The notes under the pieces are model-generated. The model ran no database searches. It was not told where the DNA came from and worked only from the letters and a program-made list of their open reading frames with translations. The position numbers were made by a program, and so were the translations under genes. Positions 59,201 through 64,000 of a stretch of 64,000 nucleotides of DNA are shown one piece after another. Position 1 is the first letter of the stretch. Every line of letters begins with the position of its first letter. Source of the DNA: UBA2991 sp965221735 (lineage in GTDB: Bacteria; Chloroflexota; Dehalococcoidia; Tepidiformales; Tepidiformaceae); assembly GCA_965221735.1 (NCBI GenBank), contig OZ244910.1, positions 2,604,001-2,668,000 of the forward strand, given 5' to 3'.

Positions 59201-62200
59201 GGCTACCGCACGATCACGATCACGCTGGGGCGGGCGCTGACGGGCGCGGAGACGGTGACGGTGCCGCTGACGGTCGTGGGCGCGACGGTGGCGACGGACT
59301 ACGCGTTCGCGCTGCAGCCCTCGTCGCAGGCGGGCGTGACGCTGCTCACGTCCAACCCGCACAGCGCCCAGAACCCGGCGCTGCGGCTGGCGGCGGGCGC
59401 GTCGAGCGCGACGCTGCGGCTGACGCCGGTCAACAACGGCGCCCGCACGCAGCCCTACGTCGTCATCGCCTACGGGACGGGGAGCCGCACGCCGGCCGCG
59501 GGCGGCGGAGCGACGCTGGGGACGGTCACCGGCGGTCCCATCGGCGTCGTGCTCGTCGACGACGAGACGGGCGACGTCACCGTGCCGACCAACTGGGGCC
59601 TCAAGCCCACGGGATTGGTCGCGGGCGACGACTTCCGGCTGCTCTTCCGCTCCTCGACGACACGGGACGCCACGTCGGCGGACATCGCCGACTACGACGC
59701 CTTCATCCGCGACGTGGTGGCGACGATGGGGCACGCCGACGTCCTGCCCTACGCGGGCTTCTTCCAGGCGTTCGCGAGCACGCGTAGCAGCTCGGGCTCG
59801 ACGGGCACGACGGCGCGGGTGCACACCGGCATGGCGGCGGAGCACACCCAGCACGTGCCCTCCGGCGGGTGGACGGACGGCTCGGCGGCGTCGAGCGTCG
59901 GGGACGCCAGCGTGGGCACGCCCATCTACTGGCTCAACGGCGACATCCTCGCCAACAACTACGCCGACCTCTGCGACCAGGCGCTGAGCAGCGGGAGCGG
60001 CGTCACGACGGGCTGGGGGATCACCGATCCGCGCAGCGAGGACGGGACGCAGAACAACCCGAACAGCCCCGGCCAGGCGCAGCAGGCGTGGACGGGCACG
60101 GGCAACGCCTGCGAGGCCTACACCTTCCCGCTGGGCAACAGCCCGAACGTCTCCCGCGCGGCATCGCACGAGACGACGTGGGCGTTCATGCACCAGGCCG
60201 ACAGCCCCCGGGCGCAGCAGCGCCCGCTCTACGGCCTCTCGCCGGTCTTCAAGGTGGCGGGGAGCACGTCCGCGATCGCGGTCGGCTTCGAGCGCGCCCA
60301 CTCCAACGTGCGCGAGGGCACGACCCTGCAGGCGACGCTCACGGCCGCGAGCGCCTCCTCCTCGAGCGCGACCTTCACGGTCAACGCGACGGCGGGGACG
60401 GCGACCTCCGGCGACTGGTCGGGCGGGCCCTGGCCGGTGACCCTGCCGGCGAACCAGACATCCGTCTCCTTCAACGTCGTCATCCCCTCGGACACCACCA
60501 TCGAGGGCCCCGAGCGCTTCACGCTGACCATCGCCGCGCCGCCCGCGGGCTTCACGCTGGGCACGGGCACGGCGACGGTGCAGATCGTCGACGTCAACGT
60601 CGTGCCCGGCGACTGGGCGCTCATCCCGGCGGGCCTCACGACGGGCCAGCAGTTCCGGCTCGTCTTCCTCGGCGACCCGCACCCGGCCTCGGGCGGGAAC
60701 ATCGCCACCTACGACGGCTGGGTGCGGGCGGACGCCTCCTCCACGGGCACGACGCCCACGCCCCACGCCGCCATCCAGGCCTACTCCTCAGGCTTCCAGA
60801 TGGTGGGCAGCACGACCGCGGTGGACGCCGCCGCCCACACCGCGACGGGCATCAGCGAGAGCGGCGCCTACGGCCACACCGCCTGGACGACGCCCATCTA
60901 CTGGCTGGGCGGCGCGAAGATCGCCGACGACCACAACGACTTCTGGGACGGCGGCTGGGACAACCAGCTCGCCAGCCAGACGCGGGGCCCGGACGGGCAG
61001 GCCGTCTCCGGCGCGAGCAGGACGTGGACCGGGGCGCAGACGGGCGCGACGCACGCCACGGCCGGAACCGCCTCGGCCAATCCCCTCGGCCACACGGGGA
61101 GCAACGTCACGCAGGGGCGCTGGGGCGCGGGCAACAACCCGATCAACCAGGGCACCGAGGGCAAGAACAACGTCCGCCGCATCCTCGCCATCTCGCAGGT
61201 CTTCGAGGTGGGGGCGACGCCCGCGACGCCGGTGGCGGACTTCGCCGCGGCGACGTCGACCGTGGACGAGGCCTCGGGGACGACGAACATCCGCCTCAAC
61301 CTCAGCCCGGCGCCGTCGGGGAACATCACGGTGCGCTACACGCTCTCCGGGACGGCGACGCTCGGTACGGACTACACCATCAGCGGGGGGGCGGGGACGA
61401 GCCGCACGGTGAACGTGAGCGCGGGCGCGACGTTCGTGAACATTCCCGTCGCGGTCACGAACGACAGCGCGCAGGAGAGCGCGGAGACGATCGTCCTCAC
61501 CCTGAACGCCGGCGCGGGCTACAGCGTGGGCACGACGAACCCGGTGCACACGCGCACGATCACCGACGACGACGGGGGCGGCGGGGCGCCGATCGCGAGC
61601 TTCGCGGCGGCCACGTCGACCGTGGGCGAGGCCTCGGGCACGACGAGCCTCGTGGTGAACTTCAGCCGCGTGCCGTCCAGCGCCATCACGCTCGGGTACG
61701 ACGTCTCGGGCACGGCGACGGTGGGCACGGACTACACCATCAGCGGGGGGTCGGGGACGAGCCGCACGCTGAGCGTGAGCGCGGGCGCGACCTCGGTGAA
61801 CATCCCCATCACCATCGTCAACGACAACGCGCGGGAGAGCGGCGAGACCATCATCGTGACGCTGCGCTCCAGCACGCAGTACGCGCGCAACGAGCCGCTC
61901 ATCCACACGCGCACGATCACCGATGACGACGGGGGCACGACGCCGCCCCCGGTGGTGGTCCCGCCGCCGGTGGTCACGCCGCCTGGCGGCGGTGGCGGCG
62001 GTGGACCGACGGGCCCGACGCCGAGTGACGCCGACTTCGAGTGGAACGTGCAGCGCGACATCGAGTCCCTCGCGAGCGACCACGACAGCCCCACGGGCGC
62101 GTGGTCGGACGGCGCGACGCTCTGGCTGCTGCAGAACGGCTCAGGCGCCGCCGACGCCATCCACGCCTACGACCTGGAGACGGGCGAACGCGTCACAGAG

Positions 62201-64000
62201 CGGGAGTTCCCCCTCGACGAGCGCAACCGCGCGCCGCGCGGAACCTGGTCGGACGGCACGACCATCTGGGTCTCCGACAGCGGCCGCGACAGGCTCTTCG
62301 CCTACGACCTCCCGACCGGCGAGCGGCTCCCCGAGCGCGACATCGAGCTGGCCGGGCGCAACCGCGACGTGCGCGGCATCTGGTCGGACGGCGTGACGAT
62401 GTGGGCGCTCAACCGCAACCCGTCCCTCTACGCCTACGACCTGGCGAGCGGCGAGTTGCGGGCGTCCTACGCCCTCGACAGCCGCAACGGCGACCCGCAC
62501 GGCATCTGGTCGGACGGCGTCACGGCCTGGGTCTCCGACCACGGGGCGAAGCGGCTCTTCGCCTACCGCCTGCCCGTGCTGCCCGAGACCGCGCCGGAAG
62601 AGCCGCCCGCCCTGGAGCGCGTGCGCGAGGAGGAGTTCGGGGAGCTCAGCGACGCCAGCAACCTCAGCCCGCGCGGCATCTGGTCCGACGGCGACGTCAT
62701 CTACGTGGCCGACGCGCACGACGGCAAGGTCTACACCTACAACGTCCCGGACGCCATCGACGCCCGCCTGGCGTCACTCACGGTGAGCGGCGTCGACTTC
62801 GGGGAGTTCGACCCCGACGCCACGGAGTACGAGGGCGTCCCCGCGGCCGGCGCCGTCGCCCACACGGTCGAGGCCGCCTCCGCCCGGAGCGGCGCCACCG
62901 TGCGGGTCGAGCCCGCCGACGCCGACCCCGGCCGCCGCGGCCACCAGGTCGCCGCCGGCACTTCCGCCATCACCGTCACCGTGACCTCGCCCGACGGCAG
63001 CCGCACGCTGGTCTACCACGTGCGCGTGCGCGTGGAGCTGCCCGAGACCTGCCTCGACGGCGCCGTCGCCGAGGGCTTCAGCCTCGTCGTCTTCGCGGGC
63101 GGAACCATCGAGGAGCTCACGGCCTGCGCGGAGCTGCGCCACGTGGACGCCCTCTACACGCTCTCCGGCGGGCGCTGGCTGACCTTCATCCTGGAAGCGC
63201 CGGACTTCGCGAACGCGCCCTTCGCCGAGCACTTCGCCGGGGCCGTGCCCCCCGGCACGCCGCTCGTCGCCGCCAGCGCAGGCCCCGCCAGCGAGGACCC
63301 GCTCCCGCCCGCCGACGGGCCGCAGGCCTGGGGCGCGGACTGCCTCGCGGGCGAGCGCGGGCCGGGCTTCGGCCTCGTGCGCTTCCAGGGCGGCTCCCTC
63401 GAGGAACTCGCGGCCTGCGCCGGGGCCTCGGACGTGGTTTCGCTGTGGACGATCGCGGAGGGCGAGTACGTCGCCTTCCTGCCGGGCGCGCCCGCCTTCG
63501 TCAACGCCGCCTTCTCGGCGCTCTTCACAGGCGGCATCCCCGCGGGCGAGCCGCTGCTCGTCCGCGCCGCGGAGCCGCCCGCACCCGCCGAGGAGGAGGC
63601 CGGGGACGCGGATGACGGGGCGGAGAGCGGGGACGGCGCAGGGGTGGCGACCGAGGAAGCGGGAGCGGATGGCGCCACCGGCGATGACAATGTGGCCGGG
63701 GACGCGGACGACGGGGCGGAGAGCGGGGACGCGGGTGCAGGGGCGGCGAGCGAGGATGCGGGAGCGGACGGTGCCACCGGCGATGACAACGTGGCCGGGG
63801 ACGCGGGTGCAGGGGCGGCGAGCGAGGATGCTAACGGGGACAGCGTCGCCGCCGATGACAACGTGGTCGGCACCGCCGGTGGCGGGGCGGACGCCGGCGC
63901 CGCCGAGGACGGAGCGAGCTTGTCGCTCGCGACGACGCGTGGGTCGCAGGACGCCCCCGGACCGCCCCAGATCGTCTCCCTCTCCGGCTACCCGGACGCC
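47225..64000 (+). CDS. Giant secreted Calx-beta repeat protein (open at window end)
   Basis: One frame stays open from 47225 to base 64000 (5592 codons) with no stop. An N-terminal signal peptide (WDRLAALALSALALALVALP, cleavage near ADAQQ) directs export. The body alternates Calx-beta-like sandwiches (ITDDD, SVTEGT..TFTIEADPAP) with six copies of a roughly 200-235-residue IYWLNG...RPLYGLSPVF module. The C-terminal part has WSDG beta-propeller-like repeats (62035-62740), a cadherin-like sandwich (62755-63030), two homologous CLDG/CLAG modules (63037-63575) and an acidic Asp/Gly/Ala repeat tail. GTG at 47246 with GGGAAGG five bases upstream is a better-supported start than ATG 47225. Probably a calcium-stabilised surface adhesin. 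Confidence 0.85.
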   Translation, partial: MSTGKAGVASVRRRRTGWDRLAALALSALALALVALPSGEADAQQVTSPAVLHRDTIVEGQTRAFQITNVPARPEYYLHASVAGSFSAEASDVTITTNNLLGQALTVTPDADGPRAYPDSVYSRIRFEVTANSDGDTDNETFGVRLCTTADCTGGAVLGEWTVTITEPGADTTLSGTGATLTIPGGSAVSVMEISRNSDGRDRRATFSINVTTAPTTDIVIVAKADTGVSTGAISMGPFARINSSLSRDYPPAGEAGHDPVSAEYVVGYWKSGMIGSQEFTIISTDNAVDTAGGTIRGNLRFRVLQGSASGSNNYTNDMPNDAAVYSGIAIPDLPVHVTNDDEPTRLRLLPTSPADNTATEGNTDKASVLVRLERALVAGEEVTALLTFGGATLGTHFTLAAASGQTGVTYADSSDGTRGLVTLAGAGVQEGVIEVTALTDSDSDTQTLQIGMPPTDQPWRPNFHRSNLDGGVCAAHGCPDRPPGDPGQRFQSVTLAEAVPGLTITEHADPDARVVTEGMDYSYTLQLNSAPSNAVTVTTTIASGGSVQAGGTLTFNSGNHAMPQTVTVRPTGNNTDEPRRTLTVTHAFSGDTTYAALSNVTHEVNVLDDDPTTVTMAGAGVRDPGDSNTSSNISRIMVEGDATRVDRTLTITLGRALVDGEYVRVPLRVEAVANGNDPSLPEDPPDRDDDDDPELPSDLDPRRTTVDSARGPRASANVAWPPIHNDVVMTATGTGVTYEHSNRYTPNHIGFRYIEFRGAGAQTATIVVHARDGFDDGEHYDEAFAITFPNDFYVFDEDTDQPFSSAPVDTNLGGGIAASPVDGEAWFGITDDDYVAPVAEAIEVSKTWSLKPPGLSDGARFRLLYVTSGTRNASDDGWGNYDNFVRAEITGNRLVQGGVTDLAPYESDFAAVISVNGGGNASLHANLEEAGSDAPIYWVGGTKVADNKVDFLDGSWDDETNPRHADGSVATISANGYWTGSESNGQRRESCGGGAHHLRAGSTNVNIGKLGDATLTPLGPTSPSAQATCSSAPVNSEQRPLYALSTKEFFIPGGASIEPTASAAEGSAISFTVTITTAAPSGGITIPYTLANGRGASADQTYTIATSADYSDADSGSITIAQGDTTGTITINATEDNTYEGDHYFTVTLGTPTGTDAPSVRPGESTAIGTITDAADAPTFQFDPATVSANEETGTATLTVTRTGTTLVPASVTWTTADGTGASGATHPGDYTSATGTVQFGATESSKTITVDITADSAAESAETFTVVLSDPVEATLGSASTATVTVTDTDTGPPPTVDVTISASSAVAGEGAAGPRLTVTISRALTQGQTVTVPLTFKGATVTDDYGLVDAITASGVSLIHSGGTHTRQNPAVQFTGSGTTAELRINFPENSTRTQPYLVVDYGTADRAPSGSGVTVGTLTGGPIGIVLEDNETGDIEVPADWPLAPSGLSAGDDFRLLFRTSAARAATSSNIADYDAFVHEVLATGGHADILPYAGFFKVFGSTRSSSGSTGTTARVHTGMAAEHTGHVPSNGWTDGSAASSVGSATVGTPVYWLNGAILANNYADLCDLGWSGSGSGVRSGFDADDPRSEDGARNVPPGTTNYQPYSPWTGTGNACEAFNHPLGASTVSYGSADSGGGQTLLHQAAAANTQERPLFGMSPVFKVAAQAALPELSFARATSLVNEDDGTLSVTVNADPAPSANLTVTYSVEDSSSGQAGLEATSGVDFTAPSGTFTINAGATSGTIVITITDDAIFEKPENFRLRLTASSGYTVDLSRGNTTVGINDDDRAELTLGQASYTALESGGAVAITVNLNATAPDVVNVRLTLADGTASGASGGAGADFDSDQLNATIAAGADTATFSIPITNDGDAEADETFTATLSKRGSGGVTANTDLGDPHVATITIADDDHAQGLLFAPSAATGLTLDEGATATYTVRLATAPTGTVTVTISGAGSGITVDTDPSMASDQNTLTFTTSDWYIAQEVTVSAGQDLNAADEMVTLSHAPTGGGYSSSHNADFGVTADDDETAVPVTVTMSASDGDSDGNAVENGAGATGYRTITVTLGRALTGAETVTVPLTVVGATVADDYTFGLQPATQTGVTLLNSGATYTAQNPALRFVSGGTTATLRLRPVNDSDREQPYAVVDFGTDSRAPSGVNVTVGDVSGGPIGIVLVDDETGAIEVPSSWGLAPSSGVGPGDDFRLLFRTSSGRDATSTDIADYDAFVREVLATGGHADILPYAGFFKVFGSTRSGSGSTGATARFHNGLVTTGEHNDHHDQAGDLWADGSARSTRNTAQTRIYWLNGPILANNYADLCDLNWTSTPGISNGFDRADPRSEDGTQNNPDSPGQAQQPWTGSGNACEAWDHPLGANTVSRGAVDSTGSLWHASAEANTQIRPLYGLSPVFTVEGATAELSVSASGTVTEGGTLTVTVTLSRNADANLSIPVRMRTSGNPTASAADFTLSNSGSVAITSGTSSGTLTFSATDDRIDEDAETLVLEFGALPSGVVAGTADSVAITINDNDTAGVTVTQTGGNTVVAENGGTDTYTVALDTQPLTNVVITLTSGVPAAAVLSGGGQTNQGTLTLTFTPSNWNTAQTVTVRGVNDDIDNQGDRRDVTITQAVTTGDTGGKYTTSTAVANVSVRVNDDDVAAVTVTPSGGTTVVTEDQSDTDDYTVVLATQPLGNVTITATAPAGAQVSDDGGSTWGSSVDLVFTAGTSGNWGTAQTVTVRGEQDVIDNPGDQRSATITHAITSGNGDGSRYRPSTPSIDSVAVTVTDDDAAPTAIALSVDDDFVREGDGATSITVTATVQGATRFGVPKAVVVTVTPLADRSGFNYVDMTAVSPFTITIPAGAQSATGMFTLTPDADVVDEVTNVVTVGGSIGGDTATTINTDDIVLQDDDATPTGVTLSVSPTSITENGGARTVAVTATVDGSTRFGTAKTVAVTVDGHNAAGRVNFVAATSFNITIPAEDQASAPFHITVTPTNNAWDEQNGAAALSGTLGSVTVTGASVTITDDDAPPPGVALSVNRASIAEGAGATSITVTATVRGATRYGSARTVTVSQAGSGGANVVDYTATAPGTITIAAGAASSTTSFTLTPTDDATDEFDETVTVSGSGAGIASISTAAITLTDDDATTIAISAPAGGIAENGGTKDVTLTLSRALLTGETVTVPLEVVGVTASDDYTVALEPSSQPGVTLSQSGPDSAQQPKVTLGSGAQAAVLRFTAVDDALRQQPYAVVRYGTGARVPSGAGVDFAAPTDGPVGFVLTDDETGAVGVLPSWGLLPSQAEAFKLDFRLVFVTSGQRDASSGDIADYDHFIRLHLAEGHADIVPYAGFFTALGSTSGVTLQAHAGVSGSASMDFFWLGETGTTGERRLAASNSQFRGEWFEGSTPSQQSVPRDESGARAAIAATGYFTGSTAAGARSSNPLGSASVTLGYLNDSGAGRAPLGSGQTASGTATRSFYGLSPVFSYVGDPAITISSQATSVTEGTAITFTIEADPAPTANLPINLVVSDDGHVLPPAATGIKNGAVTIAANTTSVTYTVNTVDESTDEPDTAMGVAIAVGDNYALGSPSIATVTVEDDDAMTVSVSGGGGTVNEGSSTDYTVDPGRDLDSGETVTIHFAPAGSATQGSDYVISCHGAGVTCTGLGGTTPVLTIRGGANVRRGTIRVSARTDSAHPESGETAGISLRSGHTSTGSGGTFSVSGTPTTFTITSIAPAAITASFGAATYTGTEAVGSRTVTIPVSLSAAAPSGGLSVAYTAHSSGTAAASDYGVSPAASVSIAQGATSASITVTITDDALHEGAETIVLDISGGSGYSPGATARTTVTITDDDPAPTAVALSVDDTSVGEGEGAQTITVTATVGGSTRWGAAQTVAVAVAGSGNSNVVGFTAQPATFSITIAAGAQTGTGTFTLTPQDDNTAENAETITVSGTLGGATVSSATITLTDDDTAPAPPVTVTLAASGGDADGNAVEGASGATGYRTITITLGRALTGAETVTVPLTVVGATVATDYAFALQPSSQAGVTLLTSNPHSAQNPALRLAAGASSATLRLTPVNNGARTQPYVVIAYGTGSRTPAAGGGATLGTVTGGPIGVVLVDDETGDVTVPTNWGLKPTGLVAGDDFRLLFRSSTTRDATSADIADYDAFIRDVVATMGHADVLPYAGFFQAFASTRSSSGSTGTTARVHTGMAAEHTQHVPSGGWTDGSAASSVGDASVGTPIYWLNGDILANNYADLCDQALSSGSGVTTGWGITDPRSEDGTQNNPNSPGQAQQAWTGTGNACEAYTFPLGNSPNVSRAASHETTWAFMHQADSPRAQQRPLYGLSPVFKVAGSTSAIAVGFERAHSNVREGTTLQATLTAASASSSSATFTVNATAGTATSGDWSGGPWPVTLPANQTSVSFNVVIPSDTTIEGPERFTLTIAAPPAGFTLGTGTATVQIVDVNVVPGDWALIPAGLTTGQQFRLVFLGDPHPASGGNIATYDGWVRADASSTGTTPTPHAAIQAYSSGFQMVGSTTAVDAAAHTATGISESGAYGHTAWTTPIYWLGGAKIADDHNDFWDGGWDNQLASQTRGPDGQAVSGASRTWTGAQTGATHATAGTASANPLGHTGSNVTQGRWGAGNNPINQGTEGKNNVRRILAISQVFEVGATPATPVADFAAATSTVDEASGTTNIRLNLSPAPSGNITVRYTLSGTATLGTDYTISGGAGTSRTVNVSAGATFVNIPVAVTNDSAQESAETIVLTLNAGAGYSVGTTNPVHTRTITDDDGGGGAPIASFAAATSTVGEASGTTSLVVNFSRVPSSAITLGYDVSGTATVGTDYTISGGSGTSRTLSVSAGATSVNIPITIVNDNARESGETIIVTLRSSTQYARNEPLIHTRTITDDDGGTTPPPVVVPPPVVTPPGGGGGGGPTGPTPSDADFEWNVQRDIESLASDHDSPTGAWSDGATLWLLQNGSGAADAIHAYDLETGERVTEREFPLDERNRAPRGTWSDGTTIWVSDSGRDRLFAYDLPTGERLPERDIELAGRNRDVRGIWSDGVTMWALNRNPSLYAYDLASGELRASYALDSRNGDPHGIWSDGVTAWVSDHGAKRLFAYRLPVLPETAPEEPPALERVREEEFGELSDASNLSPRGIWSDGDVIYVADAHDGKVYTYNVPDAIDARLASLTVSGVDFGEFDPDATEYEGVPAAGAVAHTVEAASARSGATVRVEPADADPGRRGHQVAAGTSAITVTVTSPDGSRTLVYHVRVRVELPETCLDGAVAEGFSLVVFAGGTIEELTACAELRHVDALYTLSGGRWLTFILEAPDFANAPFAEHFAGAVPPGTPLVAASAGPASEDPLPPADGPQAWGADCLAGERGPGFGLVRFQGGSLEELAACAGASDVVSLWTIAEGEYVAFLPGAPAFVNAAFSALFTGGIPAGEPLLVRAAEPPAPAEEEAGDADDGAESGDGAGVATEEAGADGATGDDNVAGDADDGAESGDAGAGAASEDAGADGATGDDNVAGDAGAGAASEDANGDSVAADDNVVGTAGGGADAGAAEDGASLSLATTRGSQDAPGPPQIVSLSGYPDA
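49741..50385 (+). repeat. Repeat module copy 1 (IYWVGG type)
   Basis: Codes for WSLKPPGLSDGARFRLLYVT...IYWVGGTKVADN...RPLYALS. It is the most divergent of the first group, lacking the GHADILPY segment. Confidence 0.65.
51530..52236 (+). repeat. Repeat module copy 2
   Basis: Begins ETGDIEVPADWPLAPSGL and continues DDFRLLFRTS, IADYDAF, GHADILPYAGFFKVFGSTR, VYWLNGAILANNYADLCD, RSEDG, WTGTGNACEAF, RPLFGMSPVFKV. Confidence 0.8.
53771..54463 (+). repeat. Repeat module copy 3
   Basis: Same order of blocks as copy 2: GAIEVPSSWGLAPSS, DDFRLLFRTS, GHADILPYAGFFKVFGSTR, IYWLNGPILANNYADLCD, RSEDGTQNN, RPLYGLSPVF. Parts are nearly identical to copies 2 and 5 at the DNA level. Confidence 0.8.
57068..57665 (+). 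repeat. Repeat module copy 4 (variant)
   Basis: GAVGVLPSWGLLPSQAE, FRLVFVTSGQRDASSGDIAD, GHADIVPYAGFF, FFWLGETG, then RSFYGLSPVFSY. It is shorter in the middle and lacks the ANNYADLCD block. Confidence 0.7.
59570..60255 (+). repeat. Repeat module copy 5
   Basis: GDVTVPTNWGLKPTGL, DDFRLLFRSSTTRDATS, GHADVLPYAGFFQAF, IYWLNGDILANNYADLCD, RSEDGTQNNPNSPGQAQQAW, RPLYGLSPVFKV. Confidence 0.8.
60600..61205 (+). repeat. Repeat module copy 6 (variant)
   Basis: VVPGDWALIPAGLTTGQQF, FRLVFLGDPHPASGG, IYWLGGAKIADDHNDFWD, WTGAQTG, then ILAISQVFEV. Closest in style to copy 1. Confidence 0.7.
62035..62740 (+). repeat. WSDG beta-propeller-like repeats
   Basis: Five copies of a 45-50-residue unit with RGIWSDGVTMW, LFAYDL and a following charged strand. 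The pattern resembles NHL or YVTN-type propeller blades; five blades alone would be few for a closed propeller. It lies inside the giant protein near its C-terminal part. Confidence 0.65.
63580..63890 (+). repeat. Acidic low-complexity DNA/protein repeats
   Basis: Repeated GDADDGAESGD, ADGATGDDNVAGDA and GAGAASEDA units, encoded by near-identical DNA copies (for example around 63600 and 63698). A flexible, acidic, likely calcium-binding or spacer segment close to the window edge. Confidence 0.7.

Noticed and set aside
53366..60766. Very long open frames on the minus strand (about 940 and 1080 codons) opposite the giant gene
   Set aside because: They encode Arg/Ala/His-rich text without domains, as expected opposite a GC-rich repeat gene. 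The plus frame has a signal peptide and recognisable repeats.

Overview
The window is GC-rich, gene-dense bacterial DNA with many GTG starts and 4-14 bp gene overlaps. It mixes ordinary housekeeping genes with a long accessory region. No rRNA or tRNA was recognised, so taxonomy rests on gene content alone. An amtB-glnK pair, etfBA, a MecA_N-type penicillin-binding protein, a CBS-domain protein tail and very large Calx-beta surface proteins would fit Chloroflexota (Dehalococcoidia/SAR202-like) or a high-GC actinobacterium. I favour the former, as an inference only.

Layout. 1-0.5 kb: a MazEF toxin-antitoxin pair, cut by the window edge. 0.55-11 kb: core genes, namely an SDR/DUF2867 protein, amtB-glnK with a small hypothetical gene, etfBA, a MerR/DUF433-PIN-like toxin-antitoxin pair, and a penicillin-binding protein divergent from a GH-like lipoprotein with overlapping start codons. 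At about 11.3 kb a CBS-domain gene is cut off and accessory DNA begins. 11.7-14.3 kb: an AAA+ ATPase with an unusual partner protein (possibly DUF6414-like). 14.6-28.8 kb: one tightly overlapping operon of seven genes (SNF2 helicase-DUF3883, DUF1156 DNA methylase, MNT nucleotidyltransferase, HEPN protein, HEPN-DUF499 ATPase, cytosine-C5 methylase, GHKL ATPase fused to a PD-(D/E)XK-like nuclease) followed by a convergent Vsr endonuclease. This is the best candidate for an undescribed composite defence system. 29-32.7 kb: an HTH regulator, a block of iteron-like direct repeats, a small protein, and a large serine recombinase inserted in a helicase gene whose 3' end survives on its right side.

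33-47 kb is a mosaic: a retropepsin-like protease, an IS3-family element, dispersed repeats including a 52-bp hairpin present twice without change, a secreted roughly 2,035-residue protein joining a PEP/pyruvate-binding (PPDK-N-like) domain to Calx-beta repeats, a MarR regulator, a methyltransferase, a broken Calx-beta gene, and a PstI/BsuBI-type restriction-modification pair. From 47.2 kb to the window end a single reading frame of more than 16.7 kb stays open. It encodes a secreted repeat protein of at least about 5,585 residues, and a 15-base poly-C tract lies directly before its start.

How the parts may work together: 11.3-32.7 kb looks like a recombinase-mobilised defence island. The two giant Calx-beta proteins, with the C15 tract and near-identical internal repeats, look like variable cell-surface or secreted proteins. 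These functional readings are inferred from families and gene order; nothing here was tested by search.
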